Source: Bactrocera neohumeralis
Lineage: Eukaryota; Arthropoda; Insecta; Diptera; Tephritidae
Direction: 5' to 3'
Assembly: GCF_024586455.1 (NCBI RefSeq)
Contig: NC_065922.1
Coordinates: 32,236,089-32,300,088 of the forward strand
Length of the DNA stretch: 64,000 bases
Every line of letters begins with the position of its first letter. The first letter of the stretch is position 1. The notes beneath the pieces were generated by a model. That model was not told the DNA's origin, did no database searches, and saw only the letters and a program-made list of their open reading frames with translations. Positions 44,915 to 57,005 of the stretch are shown here, in pieces. The translations under genes and the position numbers were made by a program.

Positions 44915-45955
44915 AAAAAAAACTGTAGAAGGCATGAACCACCACATATGTATATGTCTACTATATAACCCAACAACACCCCACAGCAACAATGCGCCCA
45001 ATACAGGTGCAGACGGGCGGTGGGTAGCGACTCTAAGGCGCTTTCGGGGTACTACTATTACCGTTGCCTTAGCATTTCATTGTTACCACACAACTTTGCA
45101 CACATACGCACACACACATATGTACAAAATACATAAGTGAATACTCGCCTACACCACAAGAATGCTTGTACACAGAGCGCTCAAAATAACAACAAATTAA
45201 TAACAGTGTGTAGTTGTAATGGCAAAAACGTAACTAAGTAGTGTGTACTTGTACTCGGTAATAATACAATAATAATAATAACAACAATGCGCTTAACAAT
45301 GCTATAAACGGGTATGGCACAAATAAATCAGTATCACGACGCGATTTTCAACAAACACAGGCACACACATTTACATATACGAACTTACGTCGATAGGTAA
45401 ATGTATGCATATAAGAGCACAATAATGTTATTAGACGTAATTGTCAGCGTAAGTAAGTGGCTGCAATAACTGCGGTTGCGTTAAGTTGTTTTGAAGCACC
45501 GATACACAGTGGGGCGACGGTTGACGAGCAAAATTTGTTGGAGGACAGCAGTTAAATATAAAGTGGAAATACACCTTATGGTTGGTTCAAATGTTGAGGT
45601 TTATATTCTCTTTAGAATTTCGTAACGGTAAAGATTTTTAGTACTAGCTGCCCACGATTGGCCTAGAGATAGCGAGCGAAGAAATGGCGAATCGATGACG
45701 GTTATTATTGTGAGAAAAGGTTCGACTCTCTTCTGCCCAAATTAACATATTCGAAGAGAACGAAACGTATAATTTTCGAAACTTACTTGCCATTTCGAAA
45801 AATATTTTTATCTGGCAAAATGATTTTTTCATGCGTTTCATCTGTATAATGCTGATCGTGACAAAGGCATAAACAATTGTTTTTAGGACAAAAAACAAAG
45901 CCCATAACATAAAAGTCCTTCGATTTCAGAATGATTACGCTGTAGTGCTTGTTGT
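44915..45955. other. Unassigned region
   Basis: CA/CATA microsatellites and CAA/AAT runs; an 88-codon minus frame at 45644-45910 is not recognised. Confidence 0.4.
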
Positions 45956-45959
45956 TTAG

Positions 45960-46750
45960 CGAGTACCTAGTCCCCGGTAAAGATTAGCTAAGTTTTCGTC
46001 GACGACATCCAACGGAAGGCCCAAAAAACGTGCTGTTTCGACGGGATCGGACCAAATGGAGAGGGGTATCAGATGAATGGGGTTGATGGGACATGCAAAG
46101 AGGTGGCCAGTGTCTTGCGGAGACTCATTCCACGCAGGACATACATATACTGGATTTGTCGGGGTCTATTCTGGATAAGTAGGAGCTTAACCTGCAACAG
46201 TATCCAGAACAAAGCTGCGCAAGGGTCCGTCTCGTTTCTCGCGGCAACTCGAGCTCTTCGTCTGCAATGGGTGGTGGTTTGACTCCAAGTACGCCATTCA
46301 CTGGAAGGGAGTCGGTGAAAGTGGTGATGGCTCCACTGCGAATGGTGGTCGGTGCTTGCCGGAAGCTTGTTGCGTCCAAAATTTGTTCCACGTATTGTCT
46401 GATGTCGTCGACGTAGTTGGGGAATGACCCCTTGATGTTCTTCAAGGATGATTTCTGCGAAATTAATTATGCTTCTTAACTAGGAGCATACATCAAGACA
46501 TCAAGAGGCATCCCGTCGTAATCCGGAGTTCAGTATTCTGACAGGTCTGAAGCTTCCTGGTCTGCGTTTCACTGCATCCAGGCGACCACATTGGTGCGAC
46601 GTAGTTACGGACCGGCCGCCCGATTGCCTTGTAAGTTGGCCAACAACGTTTCTTTGTCCTTTTCTCATGTGCTGCCGGCTGGCGACTTAAGGATTTTGTT
46701 GCGGCTCTGTACCTTGGCGATAATCGCGGTCGAAATTGCAATAAACTGTT
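45960..46750 (-). pseudogene. Jockey-type LINE, C-terminal half
   Basis: Minus-strand pieces: WPTYKAIGRPVRNYVAPMWS, PGCSETQTRKLQTCQNTELR, ITTGCLLMS, then QYVEQILDATSFRQ, NGVLGVKPPPIADEELELPR, ETRRTLAQLCSGYCCRLSSY, LSRIDPDKSSICMSCVE, and a frame-shifted end with FGPSVG. This is the post-RT region and Cys/His end of a Jockey-clade ORF2. Frameshifts and stops make it dead. The same family appears at 63.4 kb in the other orientation. Confidence 0.85.
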
Positions 46751-48855
46751 TTCAATTCAACAGGAAAATTCAACCTTTCTCTTCCGCTTCCTGACCACAG
46801 ATCGCCTGTTAAATAATTTTTCCTTTGATTTTTGATATTTTATCTTTCGCTTCCAATGGGTTTCATCCTACTATGACTTTTTTCTTGCTTTCAAAAATTA
46901 TCACCTTGGTCTGTTATAAAAATCTTGAAGCTTACATTTTGAAAATAGCTGTCAATGTTTGCACTAAGCATTAAGCACGATTTGAGCGACTTACGAACTT
47001 TAAGCTACTTTGTTAGGTAATAAGAATTAGTGAAAGATATACCAACAATGATGTCAACTGTAACCAAATCAGATGTCTGGTAATCCCCACTTATCTAATC
47101 ATCTAATCCATAAAGGTACACATAAAACTTTTTTTTTCCAACTTTTTTTAGGAGTTTCAAAGCAGAGCCTACCATGGCATGAGATGGCGACTTTTAACAA
47201 CATCAATGATTGATTACCACCCTAAGGCCCCATTTAAGCGAATTATGCGTCATCTATTAAACCACAATTCTTTATCATTCACAACATAGTCAGTCGTTCT
47301 CACACTCGGCATCGCAATGAAATTAAATATTTTATGGCTTTTATTGTGCATACATATATAATATAATTCATGCATACTCATACAATTTCAACATCGATCA
47401 CAAAGCGATCTCACTTTACAACATTTTTGTAGTTATTTTTTTCGTTTTTTAATTTATTTGCAAAGAGACGATTAACATATTACCATAAAAGGCAAAAATG
47501 CACACACAACCATACACATTTACTGTACCACAGTCGCTGGCAACGAAGATCAACCGCCGGCATTCACATACACACGCACACTTGCAAGGGAGCTCATAAG
47601 TCAATTTTTGTGTATGCAAATACGAGATAAACACGAATTTGATATCAGCCCACACAAAACACATGTGATTTCGGCCCACTGTGCGATTTTGTCAAGTGTA
47701 TGCTGCTGTTACATTTCGTGCGTATGTGTGTGCGTGTTTGTTGCTGAGGCACATGCCACGTAAATACGAGGGCGTTGTGATAAATACTTCACTATTTTTT
47801 TTAGAATATCTTTCTAACCTCTTTATAATTTGATATGGAAAACTTCTCTTCCTGAAAGAGAGTTTAAATTTGAATGGTTATGATTAACGGAACACCTGTG
47901 GCATTGCACCAGCCTTTGCTTGTACCAAGGATTAAGGTCTCCTAAAAAAGTTGTGTGATGTTATCCTCGTTAAATTCTGTGATATGAACGAGCAGATTGA
48001 AGCATAGTTTTGGGCAAAAGACCTAGTGTCGCCATCCACCATTTACAATAGCATTGCCGTACAGTCAGAACATTAGTCAGTTCACAATCGCTTACTTTGA
48101 TTTTTGTAGAAATTCAATCAAAGCAAGGCGTCAGTTTAATTAATTTTATGTTCCTCATATAACGGTGATTACTACCTTAAATACAGTAGTTTATTTATTA
48201 ATTTTTACTCGATATGAGAGCACAAAAAGGGACATTATTTTCAAGCAAAATCAATTTTTGGCCTTAAAGTAGTGCCTATTATGAAATAGGTAGTCTAAAA
48301 AATCATATTCTTTCTGTAGAGGACTCCATTGGAATTCAATCCATATGCTTGGAAGTTTCACCTAAGTTTCAAAAAACAAGTATGTAAAACTATCGAGCTA
48401 TTAACTATGGGCCCTGCGCCAGAAGAAGCAGTTATTGACTTTTTTCAGTATGCTACTGATATTTCGTACACCGAAAACGATAATCCCAGCGGATCTCTAC
48501 AGAGGTTTAATGAACAAAAGCATAAAAATCCGAAAAATATTTTCGAAAAACTATAAAATGATATCGAGATAGCTGAAACCCTAAATATATAAGAGGAACG
48601 TGTTAGAAATATTGCTTATGAAACTTTGGATAAGAGAAAGATCTGGGCATAGTAGCTGCTTTTAAAGTTCATATTCAAGTCACAAAAACAATGAAAATAC
48701 GAATAACGAAAACGATGGTAAAATTGCATCAAAATCCAAGTAATCTATTTTAATCAAGGCAATGTTAACAAATCTTACTTGGAGAAGCCTCAACTCATCT
48801 TTCTTAGATTGGATTCTCATTTCAATGGAATATCACTTTCAATCACTAATAACGG
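46751..48855. other. Unassigned region
   Basis: Mostly AT-rich. A 75-codon plus frame at 48329-48553 (EFNPYAWKFHLSFKKQVC start) looks mildly protein-like, but I cannot place it. It may be part of an unrecognised element. Confidence 0.4.
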
Positions 48856-49730
48856 GTGATGCAAGTAGAGGTACTTTTTTCAATAGCCTTTCTTTGACAG
48901 ATCACATGTGAGTCGTGTCAAACTATCATGTTATTGTTTAGGATTTCATCATGGAAAGACTTAGGCCTGAAGGACGTTTACAAGTCGTTCAACTTTAATA
49001 CGAAGATTTACGTTCTGCAAGGAATGTGCTTCGCGCGTTTCGAGAAGACAATTGATTCAGCGCCGTTGGCAGCAACTTGGACTGACTTGGCGCATTTTAC
49101 GTCGAGATCTTAATTGTCGTTCGCTCTATGGGCTCTTGAAAAGTTCCAAGAAGATCCGACGTTTTCGAATCAAATTTTATTCAGCAATTAGGCCCATATC
49201 TGGCTCAGTGCGTATGTAAGCAAGCGCAAAATTGCCGGATTTGGAACGAAGAACAATCTGAAGAGATTCAAGAGCAACGGTTTGACTATTTGATGTCTGA
49301 AATTAAAGCTCGTGATCTCGTCGACATTTGGTTTCAACAAGACGGCGTCACTTCCCACACATTGCATCAATCAATGGACTTATTGAGAAAACACTTCGGT
49401 ATATCGGATAATTTCACGTTTTGGGCCGGTCGATTGGCCATCAAGATCGTGTGATATCACACAATTGGCTATTTCCTGTCTATGCGGTCACGCGTTTCAT
49501 TCGCCAGTTACTAATCGAAATGCTCGAACAGGTCATCGAAAATCGGAGTTAAGGGATGGATTACCTGAGGCGTAGCCGAGGCCAACATTTGAAAGAGATA
49601 ATCTTCAAAAAATAAATGTCAAAGAATATTCTTTCGAATGAAAATAAACAGCCCTCATTAAATTGGATGTTTCTGTGTTTTTTCTTTAAAAAAATTAGAG
49701 AACCTCGAAATGTATGACCCCTTTAACGAG
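48856..49730 (+). pseudogene. Tc1/mariner-related transposase of DUF4817 type, internally deleted
   Basis: N-terminal MERLRPEGRLQVVQL-like start at 48951 (FHHGKT leader), then RRLIQRRWQQLGLTWRILR-like material. The middle is lost, followed by LAQCVCKQAQNCRIWNEEQS, then WFQQDGVTSHTLHQSMDLLR (second catalytic Asp in QQDG), HFGISDN, and an end with GQHLKEI/SKNI. The order fits the insect transposase family whose copies read MWFQQDGATCHTA. Multiple frameshifts. Ends AACGGGTGAT near 48850 and a weakly inverted ACCCCTTTAACG near 49725. Confidence 0.7.
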
Positions 49731-50005
49731 CAATGGAATTGAATTTTGTTAGAAAATATGTGTTTTCATCGAAAGGCAAATAATTCTTCTGTCCACCTAT
49801 TACAACTGTAGTCCGGATAAATTTATTTAGCCTTTAGACCGGACCTGGAACAATTATTTACACCGAAGATAAAAGAAAAATTAAGTTTTCTGTATTAGAA
49901 TGTAGAAAACAGCAGAATCCACTATTGAGGTTATAAGCAATATTATTCAAAGTGATTGTCTTGAGAACATAGAACGCTGTATTAGCATAATCTTTTTTAG
50001 AGCTA
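49731..50005. other. Unassigned short AT-rich stretch
   Basis: No motif identified. Confidence 0.3.
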
Positions 50006-50009
50006 TAAG

Positions 50010-50315
50010 CCATTTAGCTTAGGTTTGGTTTGAGATTTCACACTGATCTTTACAAACCTTTGTGAAGCCAGATAAAAACTCATTTAGTAGTACATATATT
50101 ACCTCTCGACAAATCGTCTTTAACCTATCACAAATCTCCTTAGGTGCTTTGCTTTTTTCGGTATTTCATCTGGATTTCTAAAAGTGGTGTTTTTGCCTTG
50201 ATTTTTCAAGGGCGGGACATTCGAGTAGGAAACGTTTAGCTATAGATTTCTGGTAAAAATTTATGCCGATTGGACAGTGTTCAGTTATAACTCCTCCAGC
50301 TTTTGATAGGTCTAC
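50010..50315 (-). pseudogene. LINE C-terminal fragment
   Basis: Minus strand: KAGGVITEHCPIGINFYQKS, FLLECPALEKSRQ, then 3' UTR words including GGCTTCACAAAGG as in the 31.1-kb LINE. The LTGHCPIGxH and FLLxCPA pattern marks the Cys/His end of the same LINE group. Truncated. Confidence 0.7.
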
Positions 50316-52255
50316 CATAGTTCACCTAACTCTTGAGGGAAAGCACAAATGAAAAACCTGCCATAGCAGTGATGCTATTACTATATTTTTCAGTTTCAGA
50401 GGTGAGGAAATAGTTCGAAGACTCACGTTAGCTACGAATAATAATTAATGAAATAAGCATTTTAAAAGTCGATTATTTATTCAGGATCTTCAGAAAAAGA
50501 AGAAAATTCGATTAGTATTCAGGATCTTCAGAATCTTTGGAAATACTTTTCAGTTGAAAGTATACTCTAACCGACTTATCAAGCTATCCTCGTGGAAGAA
50601 GCAATCGAAAATCAACTATGAGTCTACAAGTGTAGTATATATGTATGTATTGGCATCTACTTATACATATGTACATATATGTACGTGCATGTAAATGTAG
50701 AAATGAACACGCTTTACAACTTTAGTATCACCGCATCAATCATAGGCATTGCTAAATGACAAGACAGACAAACGCACACACACACACACACACACACATA
50801 CCATATATTCACACAAAAAAAAGTAGCAAAAGCAGCGCATCAAAGCTGGCGTAGACACTAGAATGGCGAACAAGGAATTGATACATGAAAAGCTGAAGAA
50901 GCTATGGATATAATAAAACCGCAGAAAATATTACTAAATTAATAAATAATGAATAAAATGAATAAAATGTGGGAAATGAAAAATAATGTATGCAGAAATT
51001 AAAAAAAAACAGCAACAACAAATATGCGAGGGTGAAACTTTTGCGGGCAGTGCAAGTACTTGAAAACAGTGGCAACTACAAGTGGGCCTTTTCAAGCAGA
51101 AAAAAACACACGCACAGAGAATTGAATTAAAAAAACAGCAACAACAACAGCAACGAAGATAAATTCGCTTGCGAAACATAAAAGCGCTTGTTTATAGCCG
51201 CAATGAAATATGAATAGAAAGCACAGTAACAACAACTACAACCGCAATATGAATAAAAAATAGTGATAATCACAACCAAAAAAGCAAGCAAAATATCTAT
51301 TTAAGTGCCCAACTGCGGATAGACAGATGAATGTGTAAGTGCGAAGGCATAAATGGACGCAACGGTTTGGCAGCAGTGAGTCAAGCGCGAGGCAGAGGCA
51401 TGCAAGGAAGGGCGTCGTAGAAGGATGACGACGGGTAACAGATATGGACTTATTTGTGTGTATGTGTGTATGCAAAAATCAGAAAAAAAAGAAACGTGGA
51501 AAAAAAGCATGTGTCCAGACAGACAAGCTTAAGTATAGAATCGCATGCGGCTACTGTAAAATAACAACAATTTCTAAATATGCATTATATAATTACAAAC
51601 ATACATACAAACCACCAATAGCACAACAATAATGTTATTAACACATAATAAAAATACAAAAACAGCAAAAAACAATGTTTGCACAAGTAAATACCATCAG
51701 GGATAACCGCATAATTATGATACAACCGAGGAGTGTACAGCAACTGTGATCCACCCACAAAACCAGAACACATATAACCCATGCATTCGGTGGTATGTAT
51801 GTATGAGGAATGGTCCATAAATTTGCATATTAATTGGGTGAATTCCATCGCTTAGTCACCGATAAGCGTGAACGTTTGAAAATTAAACATAGAACAGAGT
51901 TCACGTGACAGCGCGGATACTTTTGGCAACAAATAAGAAAACATAATGACATCACCAAATAATTATTTGATGACAGAAAGTAATATAACAATTGTACAGC
52001 ACAAAGTAATAATAAAAAATATAGCTCGATTTCTTAAAGCAACATAGTAAACCAAATAAACATTTACCATCGAAAAGAAGAGGTGTCAGCGCTGCTGTAG
52101 TCGATCAACATCAAGCCGAATGCTCTCTGAGGGTAAGGCAACTTTGTAGGCTAAGGCTTCGTAGTGTTCTAATAAAGATATTGAGTTTTAAGGAAATCAT
52201 GAGGGCTACTACGACTAACAAATAAAGATTCTACGCCAGAAAAATTTTTGACATT
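50316..52255. other. Unassigned region with microsatellites
   Basis: CATA/TATG runs (50640-50700), (CA)n at 50778-50798, CAA runs. No gene or named repeat. Confidence 0.4.
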
Positions 52256-52256
52256 A

Positions 52257-53146
52257 CATGGTGCGTTCCAAAGTAAACAGGACTTAAAAAAAAAACAGAA
52301 CAAATGGTTTTTTCGGCAAGATCAATTTTTTTATTCAAAATAGTCTCCTTCTCCTTCAATACAGCTTTTTGCACGATCCAAAAGCATGTCGAACAAGTGT
52401 TTTAGCTTGGTGGCCGGTATGGCTGCCAGTATGCCGGTGCAAGCTTTTTGAATGGCCTCTACGTCTGCATAACGCTTTCCATTCATGGATAAATGCATTT
52501 TTCCGAAAAGGAAGAAAACGGGGAGTGGTTAATGGTTAAAATGTGATTTTTGGTCAAATAATCGGTCACAATGATGTCCTTCGAATGTTGGATTCTAAGC
52601 AATTTTTGGTCGTCAGTCAATTTCGTAAGCCCAAATGTTGGGTCAAAATGCGATAAATCGATGTTTTGGAGATGTTCAGTTCCATTTCCATGAATTTCAA
52701 TGATTATTTCGGCTGATTTTGATGAATTCAAGCACAGTTTCGATGGAATTTCCGGTGATCACGGATTTTGATTGGCCCACATGTTGATCGTCATTTATGT
52801 CCTCACGACCACTTTGAAAATGTTGAAACCACTCGTGCACTCTGCTACGAGATAGGCAATCATCGCCATAAACTTGCCTCATCAATTGAAACGTTCGGTA
52901 AAAGTTTTACCAATTTTAAAACAAAATTTAATTTCGGCTCTTTGTTCGAAACTCATTTTCGCACCGATAATGCAAACATACTGACGCTTAAAACGCAATA
53001 ACTTCACTTCCAATTGATGAAATGTCATGACGTTCTCACTGGACTATCGATAGAGATAGCAGATTCAAACGCATCAGTCGACATATAGATGGCGCCACCA
53101 GGGCCGCTAGATTCAAAAAGTCCTGTTTACTTTGGAACACACCTTG
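52257..53146 (-). mobile_element. Internally deleted mariner with intact ends
   Basis: Ends carry GTTCCAAAGTAAACAGGAC in inverted orientation (left about 52264, right about 53120-53138), with TA at 52255-52256 and 53147-53148. Minus-strand coding pieces: an EIKFCFKIGKTF-like start, VYGDDCLSRSRVHEWFQHFQ (paired HTH), GREDINDDQHVGQSKSV, then LTKLTDDQKLLRIQHSKDII, and, after a deletion, FLFGKMHLSMNGKRYADVEA, IQKACTGILAAIPATKLKH. The catalytic middle is missing. Movable only in trans. Confidence 0.88.
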
Positions 53147-53865
53147 TAAAACTGTGTGATAAACCCTGATATAATAAATTAAAATTGAGCTGAACGTTCT
53201 CGGATTATATCTACACCTCTGTTTGTGATGTCATTAAGGCTGCCGCGGCAAACAAATATAATCACTTTAACAGAAAATGTTCGGTAAATCTCCAAATTCT
53301 ATTAAATAGCATCAAAACTAAGCGATTTAGCAGGAATTTAATTATTTAGAAAAAATATCCATAAAAATAAATAAAATATTTAATTTTAGTTTTAGTAGAA
53401 ACTAGAGCTCCGTTTTTTGCCTCTAGCCTATAGGTCACATCGAAATACCGCAAGATATACATAATTGATACACTAAATATCGAAAACAGTCCAGGCAGTG
53501 GTACCAATACTGGAAACAAATTTTTGCGTGCTATAATTAAATCTTCAAAGTTTTACTTAGAAAAAAATTAGTATTGCTTTTTCAAAAATTTAAATTCTTA
53601 TATCTATTATGGAACAATCTATCTAGAACAAAAAACCTTTGATGAATTTCTTCTCTTAAAGTAAAATTTTCTAGGTCAAAATACATATATCAATGTATTT
53701 ATGTAAAGTGAAAGAGCCTAATAGTCTTATTTATTCCATCCAAAAAGAATAGATCATGTCTATATTCTTTTCAGATCTACGACTGACAAGCCAACTGTCA
53801 AAGCAAATACATGTGTTTGACGTTTACGATCGCTACACTTTGACAAATTACCAGCCAAAGGCTTA
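53147..53865. other. Unassigned AT-rich region
   Basis: Nothing recognised. Confidence 0.35.
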
Positions 53866-53867
53866 CA

Positions 53868-54060
53868 CCGTTAGGTTAGGTTAAATGGCTGATACCTCAG
53901 CGTGGCAGGTATCACACTTAGGGCCGTTTTCTCAATGTATCGTTAACAGCCAATGTGAGTTAAGTTCTTCCAAGACTTCTTCTTTCGGTAGAGAGTCTTT
54001 TTTATAACCAGACTGTTAAGTATAATCCTTTGTGAAAAGCTTACAACATAACGTTTTTAA
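53868..54060 (-). pseudogene. LINE 3' UTR with CTAACC tail
   Basis: Plus-strand GGTTAGGTTAAATGGCTGAT opens a minus-strand LINE end. The adjacent sequence matches the UTR pattern at 31.1 and 35.7 kb (tail, then ATGGCTGAT, then ATCACACTTAG). No coding part is readable. Confidence 0.55.
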
Positions 54061-54086
54061 AAAAACGTTAAAATTTATTTGCAATA

Positions 54087-54840
54087 AGTAAGGAAGGGCT
54101 AAGTTCGGGTGTAACTGAACATTTCATACTTGCAACTTGAAAATTGTATATTAGAAATATGGGGGATAAGAAAAGTATTGACCCATTTTAACCCAATTTT
54201 GACACAAGGTATATTATTATCAAGGAAACATTGTCCCCGAATTTCAATGACATTTTCTTCTTCTTATTTAATGGCGTAGGCACCGCTTACGCGGTTATAG
54301 CCGTTTTAACAACAGCGCGCCAATCGTTTCTTCTTTCAACAATTTGGCGCCAATTCGAGATACCATGTGCAGCCAGGTCCTTCTCCACCTGATCTCTTCA
54401 ACAGAGTGGAGGTCTTCAAGGACATATGTCACTGATATTTTCGGCACAAAGTCAGCCATACACACAGGGACCAACATATTCGGTATGTGTGAGCTTGAAC
54501 AGTTATGGTCCGATTTCGACAATTTTTAGACTCCAGCTAACATAATCATTGGTTCTTGATTTATGTACTACTGGTAAGTGAAAGAATTCAATGGAGTTTA
54601 AACTTGTGCTACATGGAGAGTATCCGTGGTTTTAGTTCGATTGCGCCCATTTTCACAATACAATATAGGATCATCAAGGTAATGTTATGTAGCGAATTTG
54701 ATTGAAATTGGTTGAGTAGGTCATGTGAGATGTGATTTCACGCCTATCCAAAGCGATTTCGAACATTTTTATATGAAGACACTATTTGTGCGTAATTATT
54801 TTCTAGGCTCCCTGAAGTCCGGGAAAAGTGAAATTATTAC
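54087..54840. mobile_element. DINE-like repeat interrupted by an RTE-type LINE tail
   Basis: GTAAGGAAGGGCTAAGTTCG with GGGTGTAACTGAACATTTC at the left is the reverse complement of the end of the 21.66-22.72 kb element (hairpin GTTCGGGTG...). The sequence after 54470 (GGTCCGATTTCGACAATTTT and on) continues a related repeat. The block 54253-54432 is a minus-strand LINE tail. Confidence 0.6.
54253..54432 (-). mobile_element. RTE-type LINE 3' tail
   Basis: Minus-strand reading: EDLHSVEEIRWRRTWLHMVS, RIGAKLLKEETIGALLLKR-stop, then GGCTATAACCGCGTAAGCGG, GCCTACGCCATTAAATAAG and AAGAAG. Same family as the tails at 32.1 and 33.8 kb. It sits inside the DINE-like repeat. Confidence 0.72.
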
Positions 54841-56180
54841 TTTATCAGGATGAATTTTTATGATTGAATCATATAAAAAATGGACCGGTTAATTAGGCAT
54901 TTGAATAGACTCTGTTATACCACATTTTAATGGCTACGTCAAGTTACTGAGGTGATAAACTAGCTCCGAGAGACCATTTTGAAACCAATATCGGTCCCTG
55001 TTGGTAAGCTAAGGCCGACCACACTGGAAAAATTGTGTCAAAATTTACCAACTAGCTTGTCTAAACAGCACACAACCACAGTGGCTGTATGGTTGAGAGT
55101 CTACCCCAACACCATACATTTTCCCAGAATACTGGGAATTTCACTGAGTCTTACAATTTCATTTAGATATTTGACCAAACTTCCAATGCTTGTGATGTCT
55201 GACCTGCTCGAAAAAATCATACTAAAGGCACGACATAAGCACACAAAAAGAGCAGCTGAGCTATGTAAGCAAATCAAATATACAAAGTTATGACATGACT
55301 CCATACGATTTTTTCTGTGCACTGAGTGAAACTGTAACTGCATATACTTTTATACATTCAATTGGCGCAAAATAACTCGAGTTAACAACTTCGGCTTCGG
55401 TGATCGTTAATGTGGTGTTATGTCGAATTCATGCTCAAATTAAAGAAGTTCACTATTATTTTTGTCTTTTCTTAACAAAAGAAAGAAGTAATCTCATTAA
55501 ATGAAAGTGGATTAGGAGAAAAAATCACTAAGTGGATACGCTTTCTCTGTGCATTTTCAAAAGGTTTCGCAATATATAGAAGGAAGCAGCAGCGAAGAGT
55601 GGGCTGCACAAAACACAAATGAACATAAATACATACATATGTATATCTACATACATAGGGGCATACATACTGACACCATAAAAAGCGCTTTGCACGTAAA
55701 AATTGCAAAATTGATGAATTCATAAATCACGATTTGATGAAGCAACACCACTGCCAAAATGCTAAAGTGTCGAAGGCAGTTTGTAAGCGAACCATAGCAA
55801 ACGCCAGGCACAAGTCAACCCGACAGACGCCCAGACAGCGCGCATAGACCGCTTGCCTCTTTGGCCTATATACACACTTCGGCATAATAATCGCTTAGCG
55901 TGCAGTGGGACTAGAGGCGCCCACAGTGCGGGTAGGTGAAATGTGGAAATGGTGAGTGTAGTGCCATATGTGTGGTGTGTGCTTTGGCGCTTTGGTCACG
56001 CTGGTATTCCACCCGCGCTTAATTACAAAATTATGTGTGCGCGCGTGCGCACAATTGCGATGATAGCATCTAATGTATGTATGCATGTAAGTATGTATTC
56101 ATGAATATTAATGTTTAAAGAAATGTAAAGAGGAACAATAAGCGGGGATCAAATGAAATTATGCATACCTTTATGAGTGT
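54841..56180. other. Unassigned region
   Basis: Open frames on both strands at 54980-55340 are mutually overlapping and unrecognised. 55.8-56.1 kb is GC-richer with CA/GT content. No gene supported. Confidence 0.4.
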
Positions 56181-56186
56181 TTGAGC

Positions 56187-57005
56187 ATTAGGGTAATTCT
56201 AAGAAATTCAAACTGAATGGTTTTTAGGGATACAAATTTTTTACTCTATATCTCCGATTGTATCAGTACAGAGTTTGTATATTAGGGTAGTGCTAGAACA
56301 CCCAAAGCGAGTATTTTATGGAATACAAGTTTTCTTCGACTATTTCAGTATCTATTAAATAAAAATTGTTTAAATTTAGCGAAATTATGTATACCGATGT
56401 GTGTTTAGCATTAGGGTGGCCCTAACAAATTCATAGCAAGTGGGTTTTCCGAAATAAAAAAAAAATTTATATAGTATTTCCGATTTGATCAGTACTGAAG
56501 GTGTATGTACATATGTATATATTAGGGTGGCCCAAAAAAAACTAAATCGAGTTGTTTTTTGGATAAAAAAATAGTTATTTTTTTGCGAAATTATGAATAT
56601 CCAAATGTAAGTAGTCATATTAGGGTAGTACCAAAATCAAATCAAAGGGGTTTTTTGGAAAAAAAATGTTGTACGTAATATCTCCGAGGCTAGATTTTGC
56701 ATATTAAGGTGATCCTAAAAAAACCAAACTGAAGCGTGTTTTTCGATAAAAGTTTTGAGCGAAATGTCTTCTACTATTTTAGTACTGACGATTTCGTATG
56801 TTAAACAATTTTTTTTTTTTGCGAAATTATGTACACCCATACATACATATGTATGTGTGCACCTACATTAAGGCGGTCCCAAAAATACCAAACCGAGTGA
56901 GTTTATCGAAATAAAAATTTTGTACGTGAGATCTCCAATTATGTCGGTACGGATTTTGTATATTAGGGTGGTTCTAAAAAATTCAAACAAGTGCTTTTTC
57001 GATAT
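56187..57005. repeat. Tandem repeat, ~100-bp unit opening ATTAGGGTGGYCC
   Basis: Eight copies begin near 56187, 56281, 56410, 56520, 56618, 56702, 56866 and 56960. Each opens ATTAGGGTGGTCC or a variant, then A-rich AAATTCAAACTGAGTGG, TTTTTCGAAATAAAAATTTT and ATCTCCGAT...CAGTACTGATTTTGTAT. Two copies carry an extra GCGAAATTATGTATACC segment. An inverted GGACCACCCTTA appears at 57219. Non-coding. Confidence 0.85.

Noticed and set aside
54979..55343. Overlapping 104- and 80-codon frames on opposite strands
   Set aside because: Neither shows a known motif or codon bias, and no context supports a gene.
56187..57005. Regular ~100-bp repeats as a CRISPR-like array
   Set aside because: Units are imperfect along their whole length, have no unique spacers and no cas genes. 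The genome is eukaryotic.
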